This document shows, in pieces, positions 49,671-58,911 of a DNA stretch of 64,000 bases (its first letter is position 1; each line of letters opens with the position of its first letter). Both the position numbers and the translations under genes were made by a program. Source of the stretch: Streptomyces pyxinae. Lineage in GTDB: Bacteria > Actinomycetota > Actinomycetes > Streptomycetales > Streptomycetaceae. Location of the stretch: the NCBI RefSeq assembly GCF_024756275.1, contig NZ_JANUGQ010000016.1, forward strand, positions 1 through 64,000, given 5' to 3'. Below the pieces are notes generated by a model. That model searched no databases. It worked only from the letters and a program-made list of their open reading frames with translations, and had not been told where the DNA came from.

Positions 49671-51040
49671 TCCGCACCCGCCTTGCCCTCGGGGCGGGGC
49701 GCGCCCACGGACGGCTGCTCGCCGGGTCCGGCCGCCGGTCCGGCGGCCCGCCCCGGGGCCGACGCGCCCGGCGGCCCGTCACCGGATTGCCGGGCGCCCG
49801 GCACCCCGGTCCCGTCGGTCGGGTCCGTGTCCGGGGCTCCGGTGCCGTCGGTCGGGTCGGCTTCCTGGGCCCCGGTCCCGTCGGTCGGCTCCGCCAACGG
49901 CATTCCGCCCCCGCCGGCGGTCCGGCCGCTCGCCGCCGCCAGGGACTCGGCCCGCAGCGCGGCGGCCCGGCGCAGGGCGGCCACCGCCGGGTCGGCCGGA
50001 TCGCCCGCCTCGCCCCGGGCCGCCGCCAGCACCGCGCCGACCGTGGTCAGCCCGCCCAGCTCGCCCCGGACCGAGCGGCCGAGCGCCTCCACCGCGTCCG
50101 CCTCCCGGGCCCGGGAGCGGCAGTGGAAGGCCAGCTCGCAGCTGCTCAGGCACTCGGGGGCGTACGCGTGCGGCACCGCCTCCACGGCCTCGGCCAGCCG
50201 GTCCGGGGAGCACGCCGCCAGATCGAAGGTGACCCCCTCGGGCAGCGCGGCGGCGATCTCCTCCACCCGGGTCGTCCGGGCCAGCTGCCGGCGGGTGACC
50301 GAGAGCTGCTTGCGCACGTCCACCACCGAGGCGGTCGGCTGGTTGGAGAAGTCCCTGGGGCAGACCAGCAGCACCGAGTGGGCCACCTCCGCCCCCTCGG
50401 TCAGCGCCGCCGTCCGCTCCAGCGCCAGCACATAGACCGCCGCCTGGCGGGCCGCCGCGCCCACCTTGGCCGCGTCCGCCGAGCCGTCGATCATCGGGAA
50501 CGACTTGATCTCCACGACGGTCCACCGCCCGTCCGGCCCGACCACCACCGCGTCCGGCTCCAGGAAGACCGGTGAACCCGCCACCTCCAGAGCCAGCAGC
50601 GGATGGTCCAGCAGCGTCCACTCCCCGGCCGCCGTCGCCTCGCGCAGCGCCAGCGCCGTCCGCGCGGTACGGCCCTCGGGCCCGGGCGCCGCCAGGTCCG
50701 GCACCCGGGCCCCGGACGGGTCGGCCACCCCGAGCAGCCGCAGCAGCTCCAGGCCGCCGTCCTTCTTGACCTTCGCCTCGAAGGCGTGGCCCCGCATGAA
50801 GGCGAACTGCGACTGGCCGTACCCCGAGGGGGCGCCCAGCGCGGTGGCCAGCGCCGCCTTGTCGATCCCGGCGCCGTCCAGCAGGGCGCGTCTGCGGCAG
50901 CCCGGGTTCGCCGCCAGCGCGGCCAGCGCGCGGGCGTCCAGCGGGTGCGGTGGGGCGGCCGGTCCGCGCAGCGCGGCGAGCCGCTGCCGGAGGGTCGTCT
51001 GCGGACGCTGGGGCGGTCCGCCGTGCGGGGAAGCGCTCAC
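49661..51040 (-). CDS. Fe-S PD-(D/E)XK nuclease (Cas4/Dna2/AddB-like)
   Basis: 459 aa from GTG 51040 (GTG 51061 possible). RecB-family nuclease core: FMRGHAFEAKV (about 81-91), active-site Asp in FLEPDAVVV (D163), then WTVVEIKSFP (E177-x-K179), and a following Gln/Tyr helix (RQAAVYVLALE). Cysteines C48 (ANPGCRRRALL) and C297-x3-C301-x5-C307 (PECLSSCELAFHC) are placed as the four ligands of a 4Fe-4S cluster in Cas4, AddB and Dna2. The C-terminal 80 residues have DPTDGTGAPDTD-like repeats. First gene of the operon with an SF1 helicase. Confidence 0.83.
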   Translation of the reverse strand: MSASPHGGPPQRPQTTLRQRLAALRGPAAPPHPLDARALAALAANPGCRRRALLDGAGIDKAALATALGAPSGYGQSQFAFMRGHAFEAKVKKDGGLELLRLLGVADPSGARVPDLAAPGPEGRTARTALALREATAAGEWTLLDHPLLALEVAGSPVFLEPDAVVVGPDGRWTVVEIKSFPMIDGSADAAKVGAAARQAAVYVLALERTAALTEGAEVAHSVLLVCPRDFSNQPTASVVDVRKQLSVTRRQLARTTRVEEIAAALPEGVTFDLAACSPDRLAEAVEAVPHAYAPECLSSCELAFHCRSRAREADAVEALGRSVRGELGGLTTVGAVLAAARGEAGDPADPAVAALRRAAALRAESLAAASGRTAGGGGMPLAEPTDGTGAQEADPTDGTGAPDTDPTDGTGVPGARQSGDGPPGASAPGRAAGPAAGPGEQPSVGAPRPEGKAGAECL

Positions 51041-51505
51041 CCGCCGAAGTCTCGCATCCACCACTGACAGCGCGGACTCCACCCGGGACGACGACCCTCC
51101 ACCGGGCGGTGCCTCCGCCGGGATGGTGAGCCTCCGCCGGGGCGATGACCCTCCACAGGGCCGTGGGCCTCCGCCGGGCGTGGGAGCACCCGGACGGTGA
51201 CCCTCCGCAAGAGGGGTGACCCCTTCGCCGGGCACGGGAGCAGCCGGACGGCGGCCTTCTGCCGGGGCCGCGCCCCGGCGGTGTGTCTCGACGCTCCCCG
51301 ACGCGACGCCCCTCGACGCCCCCTTGGTGACGCCGGGTGCCGGTGAGCCATGATGGACATGGTGGAGGTGTCCGCTTTGCACACCCTGTGTGCGGCGGCG
51401 GTCATCGATCACCGGTCGTCGGTCGTCAGTCGCCGTTCACCGATCGACGACCGCCTCGGAGGAACCAGGCAGATCCAGCAGATTCGGCAGATTCAGGAGA
51501 GCTCC
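51041..51505. other. divergent region between the nuclease operon and the phosphatase gene
   Basis: 465 bp. The half next to the nuclease contains degenerate CTCCGCCGGG/CTCCACCGGG units (about 51085-51215). The half next to the phosphatase contains short direct repeats (CGGTCGTCGGTCGTCAGTCG and CAGATTCGGCAGATTCAG). Open frames there are repeat-driven and were not called. Confidence 0.55.
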
Positions 51506-52102
51506 ATGGCACCGCGGATCCTGCTCGCCCGGCACGGCCAGACCGAATGGTCGCTGCTCGGCAAGCACACCGGCAGGACCGACATACCCCTGCTCGAAGA
51601 GGGCCGCACCGGTGCCAAACTCCTGGGGGAGCGGCTGCACCGCGCGCCCTGGGACGGCCTGGCGGAGTTCGAGATCCGCACCAGCCCGCTGGTACGGGCC
51701 CGGGAGACCTGCGAGCTGGCGGGCTTCGGTGACCGGGCCGAGCCGTGGGACGCCCTGATGGAGTGGGACTACGGGGCGTACGAGGGAATGGCCCCGGACG
51801 AGATCAAGGCGGACCGCCCGGACTGGTTCATCTGGCGCGACGGCGTCCCGGAGGGCGAGACCCTGGCGCAGCTCTCCGACCGGGCGGACCAGGTCGTGGA
51901 GTGGGCCCGCTCGGCCGACCGGGACGTACTCGTCTTCGCGCACGGCCACATCCTGCGCTCCATCGCCGCGCGCTGGCTGGGCGAGGACATCTCCTTCGCG
52001 GCCCGCATCCGGCTGGATCCGACCAGCCTCTCCGGGCTGGGCTGGGCGTACGGCGCCCCGGCCGTCGAGCGCTGGAACGACACCGGCCACCTGGAGGCCT
52101 GA
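51506..52102 (+). CDS. histidine phosphatase (phosphoglycerate-mutase-like)
   Basis: 198 aa from ATG 51506, with AGGAG 6 nt upstream; the longer open frame upstream is non-coding in character. Motifs: ILLARHGQTEW with the catalytic RHG, TSPLVRARETCELAG, EWDYGAYEGMAPDEI (second catalytic Glu region) and VFAHGHILRSIAARWLG (second catalytic His). Branch-1 histidine phosphatase; substrates range from sugar phosphates to nucleotides and cannot be fixed here. A 16-bp hairpin follows. Confidence 0.93.
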   Translation: MAPRILLARHGQTEWSLLGKHTGRTDIPLLEEGRTGAKLLGERLHRAPWDGLAEFEIRTSPLVRARETCELAGFGDRAEPWDALMEWDYGAYEGMAPDEIKADRPDWFIWRDGVPEGETLAQLSDRADQVVEWARSADRDVLVFAHGHILRSIAARWLGEDISFAARIRLDPTSLSGLGWAYGAPAVERWNDTGHLEA

Positions 52103-52428
52103 TCGCCGCCCGGCCCCCTTTCCGTACGGCTCCGGCCCGTCCCCCCGCCCCGCTCAGGGCGCCGGGAGCGGGCCGGAGCCGTACCCGGAGCCGTTCCCGG
52201 GGCCGGGAAGTCCTCCGGCCCGGGAGCGGGCCGGGGCGTCCGGTCGGTCAAGGGACGGAAAAGAGTGCGCGGGTCACGTTTCCCGGGGAATATCCCGGCC
52301 AGATTAGTTGCTATATACATCGGTTTCCTCGGTGCGGCACCGCGCCGGCCGGGGAGCCCGAAGGGGCCACTGGCGACCCACCGGACCAGGGGCCTCCGGG
52401 AAACCCGACGCGGTACCGAGGAGGGCTC
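52103..52428. other. intergenic region before the acyl-CoA cluster
   Basis: 326 bp: terminator (52124-52184), then an unusually AT-rich stretch TTAGTTGCTATATACAT around 52303-52320 that looks like a -10 region. It is about 110 bp before the acetoacetate decarboxylase start and may be the promoter of the five-gene cluster. Confidence 0.55.
52124..52184 (+). terminator. hairpin after the phosphatase gene
   Basis: Sixteen-bp perfect stem GTACGGCTCCGGCCCG / CGGGCCGGAGCCGTAC with a 29-nt loop. Confidence 0.65.
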
Positions 52429-53187
52429 ATGCGCCAGGAAGATGTCATAGCCGGTCCCACCACCCCGCTGGACGCGCCCGCTTTCCCGCCCGGCCCCTAT
52501 CGCTTCACCGACCGGGAGTATCTGAACATCACCTATCGCACCGACCCCGAGGCCCTGCGCCGGGTGGTGCCGGAGCCGCTGCGGGTGGCGGAGCCGCTGG
52601 TGCGCTTCGAGGTGATGCGGATGCCCGATGTCACCGGACTGGGCGACTACACCGAGTCGGGCCAGGTGCTCGCGGTGGAGTACGAGGGTGAGCGCGGCGA
52701 CTACCCACTGGCGATGTATGTGGACAACCACCCCGCCATCGCCTCCGGCCGGGAGACCGGCGCCTTCCCCAAGAAGGCGGGCAGGCCCAGGCTGTACACC
52801 GACTCCGACACGCTCGTGGGCACACTGGACTACGGCTCGCTCCGGGTCGCCACCGCCACCATGGGCTACAAGCACCGGACGCTGGACGAGAGCGAGGCGC
52901 GCGCGGAGCTGACCGCACCCGCCTTCCAGTTGAAGAAGCTGCCGCACTACGACGGCTCGCCCCGGATCTGCGAGCTGGTCCGCAGCCAGATCACCGAGGT
53001 GACGGTGAAGGGTGCCTGGACCGGGCCCGCCCGGCTCCAGCTCTTCGCGCACGCCCTGGCCCCGCTGGCCGATCTGCCGGTGCTGGAAGTGGTCGCCGTC
53101 TCGCATCTGCTGACCGACCTCACCCTGGGGCGGCCCCAGGTGGTGCACGACTACCTCGCCCCGGCCGGTGGGCGGTCCGGGCAGTGA
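52429..53187 (+). CDS. acetoacetate decarboxylase family protein
   Basis: 252 aa from ATG 52429, with GAGGAGGG upstream. Converts acetoacetate to acetone and CO2 in the classical enzyme. Family blocks: YRFTDREYLNITYRTDPEALRRVVPEPL at the N-terminus, then EVMRMPDVTGLGDYTESGQVL, and the Schiff-base lysine region GAFPKKAGRPRLY (tandem Lys, about residues 112-113). AHALAPLADLPVLEVV closes the barrel. Length is normal. First gene of a five-gene acyl-CoA cluster; its stop is 60 bp before the next start. Confidence 0.9.
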   Translation: MRQEDVIAGPTTPLDAPAFPPGPYRFTDREYLNITYRTDPEALRRVVPEPLRVAEPLVRFEVMRMPDVTGLGDYTESGQVLAVEYEGERGDYPLAMYVDNHPAIASGRETGAFPKKAGRPRLYTDSDTLVGTLDYGSLRVATATMGYKHRTLDESEARAELTAPAFQLKKLPHYDGSPRICELVRSQITEVTVKGAWTGPARLQLFAHALAPLADLPVLEVVAVSHLLTDLTLGRPQVVHDYLAPAGGRSGQ

Positions 53188-53246
53188 CCGGGCCCCTCCC
53201 TCCTCACCCTTCCCCCTCCACAGTCGTACGGAAGGACACCCCTCGC

Positions 53247-54290
53247 ATGACCACCACGAGCAACGGCGAGCGCGACGACCATCGCGGCAGCGGCAGCGGC
53301 AGCGGCAGCGGCGACGGTGACATCCTCGCGGCCCACCGCCGGGTCACCGTCGTGGGCGCCGGGGTCATCGGCACCTCCTGGACCGCCCTCTTCCTCGCCC
53401 ATGGCCTGCGGGTCACCGTGAGCGACCCGGCCGAGGGCGCCGAGAAGGCCGTACGTACCCAACTGCGCGAACTGGCCGCCGGCTTCGCCGCCGTCGGCAC
53501 CCCGCTCCCGGACGAGCCGCTGCCGCTGCGCTTTGAACCGGACCTGGAGAAGGCCGTCGCCGACGCCGATCTGGTCCAGGAGAACGGCCCCGAACGGCTG
53601 GAGCTCAAGCGGGAGTTGTTCGCCCGGATCGAGGCCGCCGCACCCGCCCGGGCCCTGCTGGCCACCTCCACCTCCGGGCTGTTGCCCAGCGACATCGCCC
53701 GCGATCTGCGCGAGCCCGAACGCCTGGTGGTCGCCCACCCGTTCAACCCGCCGCACCTCCAGCCGCTGGTCGAGATCGTGCCCGGCGAGCGGACCTCGCC
53801 GGCCACCGTCGACCGGGCGGTCGCCCTCTACCGGGCGCTCGGCCGGCGGCCGCAGGTACTGCGCAAGGAGATCAGCGGCTTCGTCGGCAACCGGCTCCAG
53901 TCGGCGCTCTTCCGGGAGGCCGTGCACCTGGTGACCGAGGGCGTCGTCACCGAGGAGGAACTCGACGCCGTGGTACGGGACTCCATCGGGCTGCGCTGGG
54001 CGGCGGCCGGACCGTTCCGCAGCTTCCACCTCGGTGGCGGCCCCGGCGGACTCGCCCACTTCCTGGACCATCTGGCGCCCGGGATGGAACGCCGCTGGCC
54101 CGACCTCGGCACGCCCAGCTTCGACGCCCCCACCCGCCGACTCCTGCTCGAACAGGCGGAGGAGAGCTTCGGCGCCCACCCGTACGCCGAGCTGACCGCC
54201 GAGCGCGACCGCACCCAGCTCGCCCTGCTCCGGGCCCGCGCCGAGGCGGCCGGAGAGCCGTCACCGGGGGCGGCCGACCAGCCCGGGTGA
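53247..54290 (+). CDS. 3-hydroxyacyl-CoA dehydrogenase
   Basis: 347 aa from ATG 53247, with GGAAGGA upstream; the longer frame starting within the previous stop adds unconserved residues. N-terminal Ser/Gly/Asp-rich tail, then the Rossmann fold RVTVVGAGVIGTSWTALFLAHGLRVTVSDP. ADLVQENGPERLELKRELFARIE, STSGLLPSDIARDLREPERLVVAHPFNPPHLQPLVEIVPG (catalytic His) and KEISGFVGNRLQSALFREAVHLVTEGVVTEEELDAVV mark the family. Single-domain form related to L-carnitine dehydrogenase and lambda-crystallin. NAD-dependent. Confidence 0.9.
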   Translation: MTTTSNGERDDHRGSGSGSGSGDGDILAAHRRVTVVGAGVIGTSWTALFLAHGLRVTVSDPAEGAEKAVRTQLRELAAGFAAVGTPLPDEPLPLRFEPDLEKAVADADLVQENGPERLELKRELFARIEAAAPARALLATSTSGLLPSDIARDLREPERLVVAHPFNPPHLQPLVEIVPGERTSPATVDRAVALYRALGRRPQVLRKEISGFVGNRLQSALFREAVHLVTEGVVTEEELDAVVRDSIGLRWAAAGPFRSFHLGGGPGGLAHFLDHLAPGMERRWPDLGTPSFDAPTRRLLLEQAEESFGAHPYAELTAERDRTQLALLRARAEAAGEPSPGAADQPG

Positions 54291-54436
54291 CCCCGGGACG
54301 GCCCGAGTGGCCGCGGGGCAGCCCGAGTGACCCCGGCGCCCCGCACCTCGGGCCCGACCCCGGCCCCGGCCACCGCCTCCGGCCACTCCCGCGCCCCGGC
54401 ACGACCGACCAACCCCCGTCGGAAGGAACCACCTCC

Positions 54437-56032
54437 ATGACCGCCACGACGGACACCACCGCCGCCCAACCCACCACCGCCACCCGCCCCTCCGCCTCGA
54501 CGCACCCCACCCGCTCCACCGACCTCACCGAGCGGCTCACCGCCGCCGTCCGCGCGCCCGCCACCGACGACACGTACGACCTCCACGGGCAGCTCGACGA
54601 GGTACTGGCCGGGGTCGGGCTGAGCGCGGCCGACGCGGGCGGGCCCATTCGGTTCACCGGCGCCGACCCGATCGTGCCGAGCACCCTGCGGCTCGCCTCC
54701 GCCACCGCCGTCGCGCTCACCGCCAAGTCGGTGGCGGTCGCCGCGCTCTGGCGCGACCGGGGCGGCGAGGGCCAGTCGATCTCCATGGACCTGCGGCGCG
54801 CCCCGCACCGGCTCTGCCCGTTCTACGACCGCCGCTGGGAGCTGCTCAACGGCTTTCCGCCGGGCCGCCCCTCCGACCCGCACAACCCGATGACGCTGGA
54901 CTTCTACCGCGCCGGGGACGGCCGCTGGGTGATGCCGCTGGAGATGTACCCGGGGCTCAAGGCCCGGACGCTGCGGCTGCTGCGCACCTGGGAGGACCGT
55001 ACGGCGGTGGCGGAGGCGGTGGCCCGCTGGAACGGCGCCGAGCTGGAGGCGGCCGGCGCCGAGGCCGGGGTCGTCATGCCGATGCTGCGCTCCACCGAGG
55101 AGTTCCTCGCGGAGCGGCAGTACCGCGAGGTGCTGGCCGGCCTCCCGCTGGTCGAGGTCGAGAAGATCGGCGACAGCGAGCCCGAGCCGCTGCCCGAGGG
55201 TGCCGAGGCCCCGCTGGCGGGCGTACGGGCCCTGGGCATGGGCCATGTGATCGCCGGCGCGGGCATCGGCCGGGCGCTCGCCCTGCACGGCGCGGACGCC
55301 CTCAACCTCTGGCGGCCCGGCGAGTGGGAGCACGACGTCGTCTATGTCACCGCCAACACCGGTGTCCGGTCCGCCACCGTGGAGCCGGCCACCGCCGAGG
55401 GCGCGGCGACGGTACGGGCGCTGCTCCGGGACTCCGACGTGTTCTACGCCAACCGCCGCCCCGGCTACCTCGCCCGGTTCGGCCTCACCGCCCGGGAGGC
55501 GGCCGAGATCCGGCCCGGCGTCATCCACACCACCGTCACCCTGCACGGGGAGGACGGCCCCTGGTCCCAGCGGGTCGGCTTCGACCAGACCGCCGGCTGC
55601 GTCACCGGGATGATGACCCTGGAGGGCACCCCGGACGCCCCGAAACTGCCGTACATCAAGGTGGTCAACGACTATCTGGTGCCCTGGCTCGCCACCGCCG
55701 GGATCGTCGCCGCGCTCCGCCGCCGGGCCCGCGAGGGCGGCAGCTACCGGGTCCATGTCTCGCTGACCCGGGTCGCCCTGTGGATCCTGTCACTCGGCAC
55801 CTTCGACAAGGCGTACGCCCACGAGGTCGCGGGCACCGGGGAACAGCACGCCTACCTCGACCCGGAGACCTTCACCGCGGACACCCCGCTCGGCCGCTAC
55901 CAGGGCGTCACGGACCAGATCGAGATGTCCGGCACCCCCGGTGCCTACCGCCCGTCGTCCCTGCTGGTGCCGCGCGGCTCCGGCCGCCCGGAGTGGCTGC
56001 CGGACACCTGCCCCCGGCCGGCCGCCGGCTGA
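54437..56032 (+). CDS. CaiB/BaiF-family CoA-transferase (long form)
   Basis: 531 aa from ATG 54437, with GGAAGGA 9 nt upstream. Family III CoA-transferase. An N-terminal part (about 60-260) lacks the first canonical glycine motif but retains CaiB-like helices. The second half has VRALGMGHVIAGAGIGRALALHGADALNLWRPGEWEHDVVYV, VFYANRRPGYLARFGLTAREAAEIRPGVIHTTVTLHGEDGPW and VNDYLVPWLATAGIVAALRRRAREGGSYRVHVSLTR. The Asp of VNDYL is the likely catalytic residue. Domain order looks circularly shifted against the short form at 57554. Confidence 0.85.
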   Translation: MTATTDTTAAQPTTATRPSASTHPTRSTDLTERLTAAVRAPATDDTYDLHGQLDEVLAGVGLSAADAGGPIRFTGADPIVPSTLRLASATAVALTAKSVAVAALWRDRGGEGQSISMDLRRAPHRLCPFYDRRWELLNGFPPGRPSDPHNPMTLDFYRAGDGRWVMPLEMYPGLKARTLRLLRTWEDRTAVAEAVARWNGAELEAAGAEAGVVMPMLRSTEEFLAERQYREVLAGLPLVEVEKIGDSEPEPLPEGAEAPLAGVRALGMGHVIAGAGIGRALALHGADALNLWRPGEWEHDVVYVTANTGVRSATVEPATAEGAATVRALLRDSDVFYANRRPGYLARFGLTAREAAEIRPGVIHTTVTLHGEDGPWSQRVGFDQTAGCVTGMMTLEGTPDAPKLPYIKVVNDYLVPWLATAGIVAALRRRAREGGSYRVHVSLTRVALWILSLGTFDKAYAHEVAGTGEQHAYLDPETFTADTPLGRYQGVTDQIEMSGTPGAYRPSSLLVPRGSGRPEWLPDTCPRPAAG

Positions 56033-56150
56033 TGCCCGCCCGGGCCGCCGGCCCCGTGCCCGCCCCGCTGTGTCCGTACCCCCGCCGCCGTCCCGATCTT
56101 GTCCGAAAACCCCTGCTCCGCGAGGAAGCGGCAGGGAAGAAGGGGAAGCC

Positions 56151-57422
56151 ATGACCACTCAGCAGCAGCGCCCCGATGCCGAGCACCAGCACTCCGACGC
56201 CGGACACCGGCCCCACTCCTCCGGCGGGGTCCGGGTCCACCAGGCCGATCCCGGCGCCGTGGAGGCGGACTTCTATCACGTCCGGGACCTGGTGGCGCCC
56301 GAGGACCGGGAGCGGCTCGAAGCCGTCCGCGACTGGGCCCGCAAGAACGTCGCCCCGGTGGCCGCCGACTACTGGGAGCGCGGCGAGTTTCCGTACGAGC
56401 TGATCGCCCAGCTGCCGGAACTGGGCATCGCCGGGCTCCAGTTCAGCGGTTACGGGGCACCCGGCCGGGGCGCCCTGGTGGCCGGGCTCACCAGCATGGA
56501 GCTGTCCCGCGTCGACCCGTCCTTCGCCACCTTCTACGGGGTGCACAGCGGGCTCGGCATCGCCACGGTCATGCAGTGCGGCTCCGAGGAGCAGAAGGAG
56601 CGCTGGATACCGGCGATGCTCCGCTGGGAGAAGCTGGCCGCCTTCGCCCTCACCGAGCCGGACGTCGGCTCCGGCGCCTCGCGCGGGCTGACCACCACCG
56701 CCCGCCGGGAGGGCGACACCTGGATCCTGGACGGCCGCAAGAAGTGGATCGGCAACGCCACCTTCGCCGACCTGGTGATCGTCTGGGCCAAGGACGAGGC
56801 CGACGACCAGGTGAAGGGGTTCGTGGTGGAGCGCGGCACGCCCGGCTTCGAGCCGCACCGGATCGAGGGCAAGGTCTCGCTCCGCAGCGTGCAGAACGCC
56901 GAGATCGAACTGCGCGGCGTCCGGGTGCCGGAGGAGAACCGGCTGGCCGAGGCGCACTCCTTCAAGGACACCGCCAAGGTGCTGCGCTCCACCCGGCTCG
57001 GCGTCTCCTGGAACGCGGTCGGCTGTGCCATGGGCGCGTACGAGGCGGCCCGCGCCTACACCCTGGAGCGCGAGCAGTTCGGCAAGCCGATCGCCGCCTT
57101 CCAGCTGGTCCAGGACCAACTGGCCCGGATGCTGGCCGACATCACCGCCTGCCAGACCATGAACGTCCGGGCGGCCCAGCTCCAGGACGCCGGGCAACTG
57201 ACCGACCAGCAGGCGTCGCTGGCCAAGATGTACAGCACCAGCCGCACCCGTGAGGTGGTGGCGCACGCCCGCGAGATCCTCGGCGGCAACGGCATTCTGC
57301 TCGACCACGAGGTGGCCCGGTTCTGGGCCGACGCCGAGGCCCTCTACTCGTACGAGGGCACCCGGGACATGAACGCCCTGATCGTCGGCCGCGCCGCCAC
57401 CGGCATCAGCGCCTTCGTCTGA
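56151..57422 (+). CDS. acyl-CoA dehydrogenase (glutaryl-CoA-dehydrogenase-like)
   Basis: 423 aa from ATG 56151, with AAGGGGAAG upstream. FAD-dependent alpha,beta-dehydrogenation. Blocks: LGIAGLQFSGYGAPGRG, FATFYGVHSGLGIATVMQCGSEEQKERWIPAML, AFALTEPDVGSGASRGLTTTARR (FAD loop), WILDGRKKWIGNATFADLVIVWAK, NRLAEAHSFKDTAKVLRSTRLGVSWNAVGCAMGAYEAARAYTLEREQFGKPIAAFQLVQDQLARM and the catalytic Glu in YSYEGTRDMNALIVG. The profile is closest to glutaryl-CoA dehydrogenase. N-terminal 35 residues His/Gln-rich. Part of the acyl-CoA cluster. Confidence 0.92.
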   Translation: MTTQQQRPDAEHQHSDAGHRPHSSGGVRVHQADPGAVEADFYHVRDLVAPEDRERLEAVRDWARKNVAPVAADYWERGEFPYELIAQLPELGIAGLQFSGYGAPGRGALVAGLTSMELSRVDPSFATFYGVHSGLGIATVMQCGSEEQKERWIPAMLRWEKLAAFALTEPDVGSGASRGLTTTARREGDTWILDGRKKWIGNATFADLVIVWAKDEADDQVKGFVVERGTPGFEPHRIEGKVSLRSVQNAEIELRGVRVPEENRLAEAHSFKDTAKVLRSTRLGVSWNAVGCAMGAYEAARAYTLEREQFGKPIAAFQLVQDQLARMLADITACQTMNVRAAQLQDAGQLTDQQASLAKMYSTSRTREVVAHAREILGGNGILLDHEVARFWADAEALYSYEGTRDMNALIVGRAATGISAFV

Positions 57423-57553
57423 GCACGTCCGTCCGTCCGGCCGCCGACCGGCGGTCGCCGCCCGACCGACCGCCGGATTCCGGATGCCGGCCGCCGGATG
57501 CCGGCCGGGGCTCGCCCGGACACCGCCCCGCCCTCAGGAAAGGCTTCACCTAC

Positions 57554-58798
57554 ATGACAGACATGACAGGCATGGCAGACATGACAGGCAGCGACACCGG
57601 TATGGGCGCCGAGACGGGCAACGGCAACGGCACCGATACCGCCGCCCCGTTGGAGGGGCTTCGGGTGGTCGATCTGGCCACCGTGGTGATGGGGCCGTAC
57701 GCCGCCCGCATCCTGGGCGACCTCGGCGCCGATGTCATCAAGATCGAGGCGCCCGGCGGCGATGTGATGCGCCAGCTGCACAAGCGCCGGGAGGACGGCA
57801 TCGGCGCGCTGATGCTCAACCTCAACCGCAACAAGCGATCGGTGGTCCTGGACCTGAAGACCCCGGAGGGTCACCAGGACGCCCTGGACATCATCGCCAC
57901 CGCCGATGTGCTCATCACCAACATGCGGCCGCGCGCGCTGAAGAAGCTGGGACTCACCTACGAGGATCTCGCCGGGGCCAACCCGGAACTGGTCTACTGC
58001 CAGGCGGCCGGCTTCCGTTCGGACAGCCCCTACGCCGACCGGGCCGCCTACGACGAGGTGATCCAGTCCACCTCCGGCATGGTGGATCTGATGCGCCGGG
58101 CCACCGGCAAGCCCGCCTATGTCCCGACCGTGCTGGCCGACAAGGTGTGCGGTCTCGCCATCGTGCAGGCGGTGCAGGCCGCGCTGCTGGCCCGGGTGCG
58201 GACCGGGCGCGGCCAGCGGGTGGAGGTGCCGATGGCCGACACCATGTTCGCCTTCACGCTGCTGGAGCACATCGGCGGCCGGGCCTTCGAACCGCCGCAC
58301 GGCGACGTCGGGTTCCCGCGCTCGCTGGCGCCCCGGCACGAGGCCGTACCCACCAAGGACGGATTCGCCTGCATCCTGCCGTACTCGGTCGCCAATGTGC
58401 ACGACTTCTTCCAGGAGGTCGGCCGGGCGGACCTCACCGAGGACGCGCGGTTCGCGGACCGGGACGCCATGCGGGAGCACATCGGGGAGCTGTACGACCT
58501 GATCGCCCAGTACACCCCGGAGCGGACCGGCGCCGAGTGGGCCGAGTTCTGCGCCCGGGCCAGCATTCCGTTCGCCCCGGTGCTCGACCTCGACCACGCG
58601 GGCGAGCACGCGTACTGGGCCGAGGGCGGCATGCTGGCCCTGGCCGACCATCCGGACGAGGGCGCGTACCGGGTGATCGGCAGCCCGTTCCACTTCTCCG
58701 GCACCCCGACCGTGCTGCGCCGCCACTGCCCGGCGCTGGGCGAGCACACCGAGGAGGTCCGCGCCGAGGTCCGGGAGCGGCTCCGCGCCGCCGGGTGA
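57554..58798 (+). CDS. CaiB/BaiF-family CoA-transferase (standard form)
   Basis: 414 aa from ATG 57554, with AGGAAAGG 9 nt upstream. The N-terminus contains a repeated MTDMTGMADMTG, so the exact start is uncertain. Canonical features: LEGLRVVDLATVVMGPYAARILGDLGADVIKIEAP, LMLNLNRNKRSVVLDLKTPEG, VLITNMRPRALKKLGLTYEDLAGANPELVYCQAAGF, YDEVIQSTSGMVDLMRR and the catalytic Asp in TVLADKVCGLAIVQAVQAAL. Transfers CoA between carboxylic acids. With the upstream genes it would activate and degrade an acid whose identity is not given by sequence. Confidence 0.92.
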   Translation: MTDMTGMADMTGSDTGMGAETGNGNGTDTAAPLEGLRVVDLATVVMGPYAARILGDLGADVIKIEAPGGDVMRQLHKRREDGIGALMLNLNRNKRSVVLDLKTPEGHQDALDIIATADVLITNMRPRALKKLGLTYEDLAGANPELVYCQAAGFRSDSPYADRAAYDEVIQSTSGMVDLMRRATGKPAYVPTVLADKVCGLAIVQAVQAALLARVRTGRGQRVEVPMADTMFAFTLLEHIGGRAFEPPHGDVGFPRSLAPRHEAVPTKDGFACILPYSVANVHDFFQEVGRADLTEDARFADRDAMREHIGELYDLIAQYTPERTGAEWAEFCARASIPFAPVLDLDHAGEHAYWAEGGMLALADHPDEGAYRVIGSPFHFSGTPTVLRRHCPALGEHTEEVRAEVRERLRAAG

Positions 58799-58911
58799 CC
58801 GGCCGGCCGGCGTACGGCTGCCGGCCCGGTCCCGCAGGAGAGTCGGCGGTACGGCTCCGGGGCGGTGGCCGAGTGCGCGGTACGGCCCCGAGGTCGCGGG
58901 CCGGGGTGTCC

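Noticed and set aside
49787..49900. Repeated CGTCGGTCGGGTC units as a regulatory repeat
   Set aside because: They are in frame within the nuclease C-terminus and simply encode its DPTDGTGAP repeats.
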